6,682 nt of DNA. Source: an archaeon. Lineage in GTDB: Archaea; Iainarchaeota; Iainarchaeia; Iainarchaeales; GCA-2688035. The stretch is from assembly GCA_030616665.1 (NCBI GenBank), contig JAUWWX010000049.1, positions 1 to 6,682 on the forward strand, given 5' to 3'. Below are positions 1-5,403 of this stretch, one piece after another. The translations under genes were made by a program, and so were the position numbers. Numbering within the stretch: position 1 is the stretch's first letter; each line of letters begins with the position of its first letter. The notes beneath the pieces were generated by a model that made no database searches, was not told the DNA's origin, and saw nothing but the letters and a program-made list of their open reading frames with translations.

Positions 1-1
1 A

Positions 2-163
2 AGGCACGAAAGCCAGGTTCAAAGGACAAGGTTTGATACAGCAGCCAAAAACATTGCAGAATTCAGGAGGATAACAATTGCAGAACAAATGTTTTCACAG
101 CTTGGAAAAAAGCCAATTGAAGTAAAGCCATACCTGGAGTTGTTCAGCATCTCAAAATGGTGA
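2..163 (+). CDS. C-terminal fragment of an unrecognised protein
   Basis: An open frame enters from the left edge and ends at a TGA (161-163), giving 53 residues that finish in ...LFSISKW. The fragment is mixed-charge and looks helical: an Arg/Lys-rich first half with FRRITIAEQMF, then GKKPIEVKPYLELF. It has no membrane segment and no cysteine. It is a plausible C-terminus of a soluble protein, but I do not recognise the family and assign no function. Its stop lies 3 bases from the stop of the convergent winged-helix gene, which supports both being real and tightly packed. There is no T-tract between them, so the two transcripts probably overlap at their 3' ends. Confidence 0.55.
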   Translation, partial: RHESQVQRTRFDTAAKNIAEFRRITIAEQMFSQLGKKPIEVKPYLELFSISKW

Positions 164-166
164 AAG

Positions 167-640
167 CTATTTCTTGTAAGCCTGGGAAATTTTTGAAAGA
201 ACCCCTTCAATCTCATCCAAGGACTCGTTGACAGGCCTCTTAATCCAGTGATTGAAGGAGTCAACAATGCTGTTTGGCTCGGCGGAAGGGCTGTTGTTCA
301 AAAAATAGCGGTTTTTCTTCCGCTGCAGCAATTCAAGGGCAATAAGCCTGTTCAAGTGGTACCTGAGAAGCTTTTCGCCTACCCTTTTGTGGAATTTGTT
401 GCCAATATAGGTCTGCAGTTCCAAGGTAGAGGGATTCTGCTTCTTGGCTAGAAGGAAGTGGAAAAGTGCATCCAAGACGTTCAAAACAGTGTCCCTGCTC
501 TCCTGCTCGGACAAAAGCCCGAATGACAAGGCAAACCATCTGAGGAGAGAGCGCTTTGTAAGCTGCACGCTTGGAGGCAAATCCATCCTCTTGATTACAA
601 AGGTTTTCCTCACCAGCTCTGATTCAGGGATGTGCGCCAT
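167..640 (-). CDS. Small winged-helix DNA-binding protein
   Basis: This is a 157-residue soluble protein with an ATG at 638-640 and a TAG stop. Residues about 27-67 form a helical block (KRSLLRWFALSFGLL, then SRDTVLNVLDALFHFLLAKK) that resembles conserved small archaeal proteins as I remember them. Residues about 69-115 read as a winged-helix domain: a short helix STLELQTYIG, a long helix EKLLRYHLNRLIALELLQRKK that could be the recognition helix, and a basic turn ending in RYFLN as the wing. Residues 124-157 form a further helix that could be for dimerisation. The gene is divergent from the Ig-like gene at 780, and a perfect palindrome lies 30 bases upstream of the start. Transcription regulation, possibly of itself, is therefore likely. 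The fold is inferred from the pattern, and the target is unknown. Confidence 0.8.
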   Translation of the reverse strand: MAHIPESELVRKTFVIKRMDLPPSVQLTKRSLLRWFALSFGLLSEQESRDTVLNVLDALFHFLLAKKQNPSTLELQTYIGNKFHKRVGEKLLRYHLNRLIALELLQRKKNRYFLNNSPSAEPNSIVDSFNHWIKRPVNESLDEIEGVLSKISQAYKK

Positions 641-657
641 GGCTTAGACACTTATAC

Positions 658-667
658 ATAATTTACT
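658..667 (-). promoter_or_regulatory. Possible TATA box for the winged-helix gene
   Basis: Read on the minus strand this is AGTAAATTAT, centred about 23 bases before the ATG at 640. At that spacing the transcript would be leaderless or nearly so. No Shine-Dalgarno lies before the ATG, which agrees with leaderless translation. The match to an archaeal TATA box is only fair. Confidence 0.35.
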
Positions 668-669
668 TG

Positions 670-686
670 GGAAAGAAATTCTTTCC
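670..686. promoter_or_regulatory. Perfect palindrome, candidate operator in divergent promoter region
   Basis: GGAAAGAA and TTCTTTCC form perfect 8-base arms around a single central A. The palindrome lies immediately upstream of the possible TATA box of the winged-helix gene, where the BRE would be. A dimeric winged-helix protein would fit such a site. A bound regulator here would block assembly of the transcription machinery on the minus-strand promoter. Assignment as an operator is inference from position and symmetry. Confidence 0.5.
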
Positions 687-747
687 TTCGGCAATAAATT
701 ATTCCATTCCAGTATTTAAGGCTTTCTGCTGCTTGACGAAAACAATC

Positions 748-756
748 TTTTTTAAA
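748..756 (+). promoter_or_regulatory. Probable TATA box for the Ig-like gene
   Basis: TTTTTTAAA is centred about 27 bases before the ATG at 780, the archaeal TATA-to-start distance expected if transcription begins at or near the ATG. No good Shine-Dalgarno is present, so translation is probably leaderless. A second A/T box (TATTTAAG, about 713-720) could give a leader of about 40 bases instead. Confidence 0.5.
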
Positions 757-779
757 CAATTTCAGCAGGGAATTATTTT

Positions 780-1136
780 ATGATTGAGGTTAGGACAACC
801 TTTACGCCGTTCAAGATGAGGATTAGCAGAAGGGAGCCAGTAACGCTTTCGGTTGAATTGATTAACCAGGGCAACGAGCTGGAGATTGTTTCGCTTGAAT
901 TGAACCTTGGCGGGCAATTCAGCCTTGAGAAAACAGGCTTCAAGAGCGATGCAGCGGAAAGGATACCTGAATTCAAGCCAGGCGAAACAAAGAAATTCTA
1001 TTACGATTTGTGGCCAAAGCAGATGGTCAGGCCAGGCGAGCATGAAATCAAGCTGGCAGTTACTGAGCACTACAAGGGCTTTAATTACGTGAAAAAAACG
1101 CACAATAAGGTTTTGAAGCTCGCTGTCGAGGAATAG
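780..1136 (+). CDS. Small Ig-like beta-sandwich protein, cytosolic
   Basis: This is a 118-residue protein with an ATG placed for a leaderless transcript and a TAG stop. The sequence alternates beta-strand-like segments typical of an Ig-like or CARDB/NEW3-type sandwich: a strand after the N-terminus, REPVTLSVELINQGN (a common strand B-C pattern), the strand LEIVSLELNLGG, then KPGETKKFYYDLWPKQ, and the closing strand PGEHEIKLAVTEHY. It ends in a basic NKVLKLAVEE strand. There is no signal peptide, membrane segment or cysteine, so it is probably cytosolic, which is less common for this fold in archaea, where such domains usually sit on exported proteins. A single stand-alone domain suggests a binding or scaffold role. 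The partner is unknown. It converges on the large surface-protein gene, leaving a 40-base gap. Confidence 0.8.
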   Translation: MIEVRTTFTPFKMRISRREPVTLSVELINQGNELEIVSLELNLGGQFSLEKTGFKSDAAERIPEFKPGETKKFYYDLWPKQMVRPGEHEIKLAVTEHYKGFNYVKKTHNKVLKLAVEE

Positions 1137-1139
1137 ATT

Positions 1140-1187
1140 TTACTCAATCTCCTTCTCCAACCGGTTTTTTGGGGGGTTACTCAATCT
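1140..1187. repeat. 11-base direct repeat duplicating the 3' end of the surface-protein gene
   Basis: TTACTCAATCT occurs at 1140-1150 and again at 1177-1187. The second copy is the stop codon and last codons of the large minus-strand gene. On the minus strand the first copy reads LEKEIE-stop and the real terminus reads LEKKKIE-stop. The copies are 37 bases apart, so they are in different frames. A palindrome AACCGGTT and adjacent T6 and G6 runs lie between them. Confidence 0.6.
1165..1170 (+). terminator. T6 tract, possible terminator of the Ig-like gene
   Basis: A run of about six T lies 29 bases after the stop of the plus-strand gene, just after AACCGGTT. Archaeal RNA polymerase terminates at such U-tracts. 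The tract is short, so this is a weak call. Confidence 0.3.
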
Positions 1188-3762
1188 TCTTTTTCTCCAG
1201 CTCAAGCAAGTGGACCTTTTCCCTGTAACCAAACAGCTTCTGCCTGAAAAAATCCTCCTTTATTGTTTGCTTGCAGTACTCGGCTTCCAAATTTCTGATT
1301 TTTTCCCTAAGCTGCCTAATCTCTTCGTCAATTTCCTGCAGCCTGTTCTCAACCTCAAGCTGCTCCTTTGACTTCTTGGGCTGCCTTGAAAAAAGCCTCT
1401 TTATCTTGACCGCTGCCACAATCGCTCCCTTGTGCACAGCGTACCCTGACTCCCTTGGCAGCCTTTTCATTGCCAAAGCCTGCTTCCGCCTCTCAACCAC
1501 TATCTCACGCCTGATCTTTGCAAGCTCTTTCTCCTGCCCTGCAATCTTCTTTGAAAGCAGCTCCCTCTGCTTCTTTTCCTTTGCAATCGACATCTGAAGC
1601 AGCAGCCTCCTCTTTGAAAGTGAAATCCTGCCCATCCTGCGCAAAAGCGATGAAAGCCTGTGAGTTCTCCTCAGGCCGACGAAGGCAAGGGCTGCTGCAA
1701 CAATAAGGGCCGCGATCGCAAGAATGTGAAACAACTGCAAGGGCTGCTGGACCGAAAACTCTATTACTGTAGAGCCCATGTTTCCAAAACCGTCCTCGGC
1801 CGAAACAACAAGGAACGCACCCTTTAGGTCTGCATCGGAAAAGAGGTAGTGCCCGGCGAAAACGCCGTTGCCTTCACCGGAAAGCGGAATCGAAACATTG
1901 TTCAGGGCAGCGTTGACATCCGCATCCAGAACAGGCTGCCCGCTCCCGTAAACAAGCCTGAACTTTAGCTCCAGCTTTTCCCGAGCCATTGCCTCTGGCG
2001 CAGGAGGCTCAACCAGGACAGCAATTATCCGGCCGGTGTTTACATCCCTGACTAGTTCCTCATAGCCAACTATTTCGGAACCTGAGCTGTCAACCTTTAA
2101 GGCGAAAAACGAAAAAATGTGCTCCCCTACCGGGAAATCCAGCGGAATGGAATACTGGCCTGCATACCGGCCGCTTCCAACATCCTGCAGCTCAACCTCA
2201 TTGCCCTCAGAATCGCTCAAGGAAATTAAGGCGCCCTCAACAACTCTGCCCCCACTGTCCTTCACAACCACATTGAGGTCAATCAATTCCCCCCTTGCAA
2301 AATCGCTTTCAATGCCTGAAGGGAACTCGAAAGAAAGCTGGTATTCTGCCTCAGAATGGCTGCATCTGGAAGCACAAACCCCGGGGTTGTTGCACTCATC
2401 GGAGGTCAAAGGATTTGAGTCGTCGCAGTCCGCATTGGAAGAGCAGACAACAGTGCAGACAGTGTTTGAGCAGCTTGCATCGCATGTGCCGGGATTGGCG
2501 CAGGCGTCAGTAGTCAAAGGATTTGAATCGTCGCAGTCCGCATTGGAATAGCATGCAGGCGTGCAATAGTCATTAAGGCAGTGGGCGCCACAGCCTCCTG
2601 GGTGGATGCAGGTATCAACAGTTTCCGGGTTTGCGTCATCGCAGTCAGCATTGCTGAAGCAGGTGGGTGTGCAAACCACGCTGCTGCAGTCGGCGTCACA
2701 GGTTCCGGCATTGTTGCAGGTGTCAACAGTTGAGCTGTCACCATCATCGCAATCTGAACTGGAAAAGCACTCGATATTGCAGGTTGTGTTGCTGCAGTTT
2801 GCATTACAGGTTCCAGGGTCAACACAAACGTCAACAGTGGAAGAATCCGAGTCATCGCAGTCGGAATCGGAAGAGCAGACAACGGAACAGCTTGTATTAG
2901 AGCAGGCAGCACTGCAGGTGCCCGGGCTTGTGCAGGTATCAACCGTAAGCGAATCGCCGTCATCACAGTCGGAATCAGCACTGCATGCAATATCACAGGC
3001 AGTGTTTGAACAACTGGCATCACAAGTGCCTGGATTGGAGCAGGAATCAATCGTTAAGCTGTTGCTGTCATCACAGCCAGCGTCATTGCTGCAGGCAACC
3101 GAACAAGGCACATTGGAACAGGAAGAATCGCACTCACCAGGGCTGTTGCAGGTGTCAACAGTCAGGGAATTGGAATCGTCACAGCCAGCGTCAGAACTGC
3201 AAACAACGCTGCCAGGGCATTCTGCAGGGCAGGTTACGCAGTCCTCAGAGGAATCACAGGTGCCGTTTCCGCAGCACTCTCCTGTCGGGTTTCCAAGCTC
3301 GTCACAATCCGGGTCAATGCCAAAGCAGCCTGCGCTTTCGCAGGAGGCGTCGCAAACAGTTGAGCAGCCACCACAGGAACCAGCAATACAGTACTCATCG
3401 GCGGCACAGTCCATTGTATCCCCGGAACAGCACTGGGTCCACTGTTTGGAATTAAGGCACAGGTAGGTTCCAGAAGTAAGGCCGTCACAGCCTGTAACAA
3501 AGTCAGAGCAGCCTCCAAATCCATCGCAGGATGCATGGCAAATTAATTCTGGGCCATCGCCTGTGCAGTCTGTATCACAGCAGTCTTCCGGGCAGTCTGC
3601 ATAAGTTTCAGAAGCCGTGCAGTTTCCGTTGACAATGCAGGAAAACCGAAGCGTAAAAAGGCCTGTCTGGCCGCCGTCCTGCAGAACCTGCGGAAAAAAC
3701 AATACAATTGAAGCAATTATTATTACAACAATCGTTGCCGCCCACCCGATTTTTGGATTCAT
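1177..3762 (-). CDS. Large Cys-rich repeat surface protein with cytosolic coiled coil
   Basis: This is an 861-residue membrane protein. Residues 7-24 form an N-terminal hydrophobic signal or anchor. Residues 43-182 are Cys-rich and include two motifs of the type GNGxC..E.C..CP.(D/E)C (about 45-61 and 163-182). Residues 186-473 are eight 36-residue repeats with six Cys each (five in the last) and a D-x-D-C-D-D-x-N/D core, resembling degenerate Dicty_CTDC-type repeats in which the usual Cys of the CT.D.C motif is replaced. Residues 476-582 and 583-672 look like two Ig-like domains. Residues 676-697 form a transmembrane helix followed by RRTHR, which favours the C-terminus inside. Residues 715-861 are Lys/Glu-rich coiled coil broken near 768-800. 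The ectodomain is probably disulfide-bonded and may bind calcium. A role in adhesion or the cell surface, with a cytosolic anchor, is inferred. Confidence 0.85.
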   Translation of the reverse strand: MNPKIGWAATIVVIIIASIVLFFPQVLQDGGQTGLFTLRFSCIVNGNCTASETYADCPEDCCDTDCTGDGPELICHASCDGFGGCSDFVTGCDGLTSGTYLCLNSKQWTQCCSGDTMDCAADEYCIAGSCGGCSTVCDASCESAGCFGIDPDCDELGNPTGECCGNGTCDSSEDCVTCPAECPGSVVCSSDAGCDDSNSLTVDTCNSPGECDSSCSNVPCSVACSNDAGCDDSNSLTIDSCSNPGTCDASCSNTACDIACSADSDCDDGDSLTVDTCTSPGTCSAACSNTSCSVVCSSDSDCDDSDSSTVDVCVDPGTCNANCSNTTCNIECFSSSDCDDGDSSTVDTCNNAGTCDADCSSVVCTPTCFSNADCDDANPETVDTCIHPGGCGAHCLNDYCTPACYSNADCDDSNPLTTDACANPGTCDASCSNTVCTVVCSSNADCDDSNPLTSDECNNPGVCASRCSHSEAEYQLSFEFPSGIESDFARGELIDLNVVVKDSGGRVVEGALISLSDSEGNEVELQDVGSGRYAGQYSIPLDFPVGEHIFSFFALKVDSSGSEIVGYEELVRDVNTGRIIAVLVEPPAPEAMAREKLELKFRLVYGSGQPVLDADVNAALNNVSIPLSGEGNGVFAGHYLFSDADLKGAFLVVSAEDGFGNMGSTVIEFSVQQPLQLFHILAIAALIVAAALAFVGLRRTHRLSSLLRRMGRISLSKRRLLLQMSIAKEKKQRELLSKKIAGQEKELAKIRREIVVERRKQALAMKRLPRESGYAVHKGAIVAAVKIKRLFSRQPKKSKEQLEVENRLQEIDEEIRQLREKIRNLEAEYCKQTIKEDFFRQKLFGYREKVHLLELEKKKIE
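2344..3207 (-). repeat. Eight tandem 108-base coding repeats
   Basis: Eight units of exactly 108 bases encode residues 186-473 of the surface protein with no length variation. Each unit keeps Cys at unit positions 3, 9, 20, 26, 30 and 35, the DCDD or GCDD core and the PGxC turn. The last unit (2344-2451) lacks the sixth Cys and passes into the Ig-like region. Units 7 and 8 share 35 of 36 bases over 2405-2440 and 2513-2548, while their other halves have diverged. Confidence 0.9.
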
Positions 3763-3786
3763 TCGCTATATATAGGACTTAATTGG

Positions 3787-3796
3787 TATTTAAATA
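3787..3796. promoter_or_regulatory. Palindromic TATA box, possibly bidirectional
   Basis: TATTTAAATA is a perfect palindrome matching the archaeal TATA consensus. Its centre is about 29 bases from the ATG of the surface protein (minus) and about 27 bases from a TTG at 3818 (plus). Both distances suit leaderless or near-leaderless transcripts, so one box could serve both directions. BRE sequences on either side would decide the direction, and neither is clear. Confidence 0.55.
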
Positions 3797-3817
3797 ATTC
3801 ACCAAAAGGGGGCAATT

Positions 3818-3967
3818 TTGGCAGGGAAAAAGGGAAGAATTAAAAGGAAGAAAGGAGAAAAATTTAATCAAGGGACGAGAGCATTCGGAGAAGAAACCCA
3901 AAAAGAAAAACACTATACACCAGGGGAAAGAAACGCCTCCTTAAAATCCTGGGAAAGAAAAGGCTGA
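3818..3967 (+). CDS. Possible small basic protein with TTG start
   Basis: A 49-codon frame starts at TTG (3818-3820) and ends at TGA (3965-3967). The product begins MAGKKGRIKRKKGEKFNQGT and continues through an acidic/basic middle (FGEETQKEKHYTPGER) to a Trp-containing end (SLKSWERKG), with 15 Lys/Arg and 6 Glu. The composition looks protein-like rather than random, and most codons begin with a purine. The TTG lies about 27 bases after the centre of the palindromic TATA box, as expected for a leaderless start. Its stop is 11 bases before the next ATG, so it would be the first gene of an operon with 3979-4314 and 4320-4469. I do not recognise it. The alternative is that this stretch is a purine-rich leader. 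Confidence 0.42.
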   Translation: MAGKKGRIKRKKGEKFNQGTRAFGEETQKEKHYTPGERNASLKSWERKG

Positions 3968-3978
3968 GCCAGACAAAG

Positions 3979-4314
3979 ATGGAGAGAAGGGCAGCAAGAG
4001 AGCAATGGAAGCAAACTTTGGGGTATTATCCAGCAAAGCTCAGTGAACAGGTTGAAAAGCCAAGCAGGTACACAAGAAAAGGAATAAGGAAAATTACTGG
4101 TGCTGAAGGAAGAATCATTCGAGAAGAGTTTATTGTCAGAAGGGTTCACAAAGGCGGGCCAGGCAAGGCAGGCAGTGCAAGAGGAGAAGGGCCTGTAAGA
4201 TACGGAACCGCGGCAGCTGTTAGAATAATGATAAAAAAATCAAAGCCCAAAAGGAAGAAAAGCCGCGGACAAAAGACAAAAAGGGAGAAAAGGAAGAAAA
4301 AGAAAGGGAGGTAA
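3979..4314 (+). CDS. Small basic protein with polylysine/arginine tail
   Basis: This is a 111-residue protein of unknown family. Residues 1-30 are helical and charged (MERRAAREQWKQTLGYYPAK). Residues 31-83 include KITGAEGRIIREEFIVRR and a Gly-rich stretch (GGPGKAGSARGEGPVRYG) that may be a loop. Residues 86-111 are almost pure Lys/Arg (18 of 26). There is no signal peptide, so the protein probably stays in the cytoplasm and could bind nucleic acid or another polyanion. The ATG is the first one after 3797. There is no clear Shine-Dalgarno, but the frame stays open upstream to 3868 without an ATG or GTG, so an extension from a rare start cannot be excluded. The last codons contain the Shine-Dalgarno of the next gene, implying translational coupling. 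Confidence 0.7.
   Translation: MERRAAREQWKQTLGYYPAKLSEQVEKPSRYTRKGIRKITGAEGRIIREEFIVRRVHKGGPGKAGSARGEGPVRYGTAAAVRIMIKKSKPKRKKSRGQKTKREKRKKKKGR
4307..4312 (+). promoter_or_regulatory. Strong Shine-Dalgarno for the 49-residue gene
   Basis: GGAGGT lies 7 bases before the ATG at 4320, inside the final codons of the preceding gene. It decides the start: the ATG at 4315 opens only a five-codon frame and is too close. It is the clearest ribosome binding site in the window. Confidence 0.75.
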
Positions 4315-4319
4315 ATGAA

Positions 4320-4469
4320 ATGCCAAGGGTAAGAAAGGCTGTAAAAAGAAAAACAAATATCAGAAAAGTCCCAAAGCGCATTCCACGCGGCAAACGCACG
4401 CAGAAGCAAGGCGGGTCAAAGTACGAGAAAAGGGAAAGGAAGGTACAACAACAAAAAATTGCTACATAA
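4320..4469 (+). CDS. Very small, highly basic protein (49 residues)
   Basis: The ATG at 4320 is preceded by GGAGGT at ideal spacing, and the frame ends at TAA (4467-4469). The 49-residue product begins MPRVRKAVKRKTNIRKVPKR and has 20 Lys/Arg and only 2 acidic residues, with a Gly-Gly-Ser turn and a charged helix (SKYEKRERKVQQQK) at the end. It resembles ribosomal-protein tails or small nucleic-acid-binding proteins in composition only. I do not recognise a family. Five bases separate it from the preceding stop, so it is the last gene of an operon, and T-rich sequence follows. RNA or DNA binding is the simplest inference from charge. Confidence 0.65.
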   Translation: MPRVRKAVKRKTNIRKVPKRIPRGKRTQKQGGSKYEKRERKVQQQKIAT

Positions 4470-4474
4470 CGAGG

Positions 4475-4489
4475 TTTCTTTTTCTCTTT
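4475..4489 (+). terminator. T-rich terminator after the small basic operon
   Basis: TTTCTTTTTCTCTTT starts 5 bases after the stop of the 49-residue gene, in the convergent gap before the Tat-protein gene. Pyrimidine runs with T5 are typical archaeal termination sites. No stem precedes it. Confidence 0.5.
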
Positions 4490-4496
4490 AAAACAA

Positions 4497-5264
4497 TTAC
4501 TCCTGTTCCCCTGCCAAGCGCTCAAGTTTTTTCCTGGTAAAGAACCTGCCCTTGACCGAAATGACTGTGTCCTTAACCTTCCTCTTTTGAGCCTCGGAAA
4601 CCTTTCTTTCGGCAATCAGGGCGTCAAGGACCCTGGCATCTACTTCTGCCCTGGCTTTTCTGACCCTAGAGCGATTAAGGCTGGTCCTGAGTTTGGCTCT
4701 TCCAGCAGAGTTTTCCCTTGGAAGCGAAGCAAGCTGCTTTTCAAGCGAGGCAATCCTTTTACCCATGCCTGAAACAGTTGCATGCAATGCCCTTGCATGA
4801 TACCATTTAGTGCTCCTCCTCTTAATTGCAAGCATGACCTGCGCAGGGTTTGCATTTGCCTTCCTGCCGATGTGATTAATTAAGTTTATTTTCCCAATGT
4901 CGCGGGCAACATCCCAATTGTAAAGACGGCAAATTTGCGTCCACATGCCACCCTCGCTCCTGTCAAGGCCAAGTTTAACAAAAGGCGACCTGCCGTGCCT
5001 TTTGGCAGGCTTTTTGGAAGGCTTTGCTTTTCTAGCCCTAGTAGGCCTTCCCTTCTTCCCTTTGCCAGACCGGCCAGTTATGGCCTCAATCTGCGTTCTA
5101 ACAAACTTCTTGTGTATCTTTTTTCTCCTATCCTCTTTGCTAGAAAAAGTTAAATCAAGCACCTCTCTACCTGAAAAGTGAACAGGGGCGCAGCCGGGAG
5201 CAGAAACAAGGGCAGCACCTGCAGCACCTGCTGCCAGTGCCTTAAGGAACTGTCTCCTATTCAT
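4497..5264 (-). CDS. Tat-exported protein, possible lipoprotein, with cationic segment
   Basis: This is a 255-residue protein when started at the ATG 5262-5264. Residues 1-24 are a textbook twin-arginine signal: MNRRQFLK, then ALAAGAAGAALVSAPG. Cys25 follows A-P-G, a poor lipobox, so lipid attachment is possible but uncertain. Residues 65-94 are Lys/Arg/Pro/Gly-rich (14 basic of 30) and probably disordered. Residues 95-160 look folded (SEGGMWTQICRLYNWDVARD, then NLINHIGRKANANPAQVMLA). Residues 165-255 are helical and mostly coiled coil. A Tat signal implies folding before export, often with a cofactor, but no cofactor motif is visible. An in-frame ATG at 5280-5282 would add six residues (MPAKRK) and lies closer to the TATA box. 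I know of no family for the mature part. Confidence 0.75.
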   Translation of the reverse strand: MNRRQFLKALAAGAAGAALVSAPGCAPVHFSGREVLDLTFSSKEDRRKKIHKKFVRTQIEAITGRSGKGKKGRPTRARKAKPSKKPAKRHGRSPFVKLGLDRSEGGMWTQICRLYNWDVARDIGKINLINHIGRKANANPAQVMLAIKRRSTKWYHARALHATVSGMGKRIASLEKQLASLPRENSAGRAKLRTSLNRSRVRKARAEVDARVLDALIAERKVSEAQKRKVKDTVISVKGRFFTRKKLERLAGEQE

Positions 5265-5311
5265 TTTTCTCTTTGCAGGCATGTGTAACCAAGAGATATT
5301 GTGCAATTAGG

Positions 5312-5322
5312 TTATTAAAAAA
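5312..5322 (-). promoter_or_regulatory. TATA box for the Tat-protein gene
   Basis: Read on the minus strand this is TTTTTTAATAA. Transcription would begin near 5290, about 8 bases before the ATG at 5282 and about 26 before the ATG at 5264. This spacing keeps the upstream start in play. Confidence 0.5.
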
Positions 5323-5359
5323 TCTTTTCCCAATGGAAAAAAGGAAAAAATGCAATTGG

Positions 5360-5367
5360 TTTAAATA
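5360..5367 (+). promoter_or_regulatory. TATA box for the phosphatase-like gene
   Basis: TTTAAATA is a strong archaeal TATA match. Transcription is expected near 5390, leaving a leader of about 14 bases before the ATG at 5404. The sequence GGAAAGAA, equal to one arm of the palindrome at 670-686, begins 3 bases after it. Confidence 0.6.
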
Positions 5368-5403
5368 GTGGGAAAGAACAATTAATTTAAGGAATGGGAA
5401 ATT

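Noticed and set aside
645..662. ACTTATACATAA occurring here and near 6551-6562 as a shared mobile-element end
   Set aside because: The match is short and A/T-rich, with no transposase, terminal inverted repeats or target duplications between the copies.
762..1103. Minus-strand frames over the Ig-like gene
   Set aside because: They are shadows. The plus-strand gene has the promoter at the right spacing and the beta-strand pattern.
2514..3050. Minus-strand frame (178 codons) in another frame of the repeat region
   Set aside because: It is a Pro/Ala/Leu/Thr-rich shifted reading of the tandem repeats, inside the well-supported surface-protein gene.
2344..3207. Regularly spaced repeats resembling a CRISPR array
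   Set aside because: The period of 108 bases lies in a coding frame and units are diverged protein repeats. There are no identical short repeats with unique spacers and no cas genes.
2606..3466. Long plus-strand frame (286 codons) rich in Ser and Gln
   Set aside because: It is antisense to the Cys-rich repeats. The repeated codons keep stops away in this frame, and the product is low-complexity with no start signals.
4315..4332. ATG at 4315 as an alternative start for the small gene
   Set aside because: It opens only five codons (stop at 4330-4332) and is too close to the Shine-Dalgarno.
4146..4409. Phe-rich hydrophobic minus-strand frame that looks like a membrane protein
   Set aside because: The hydrophobicity comes from the reverse complement of AAG/AAA/AGA codons in the 3979-4314 tail.
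4220..4615. Minus-strand frame (131 codons) over the small basic operon
   Set aside because: It is antisense to Lys/Arg codons, which gives a Phe/Leu/Ser-rich false protein. The sense strand has a Shine-Dalgarno and a better composition.
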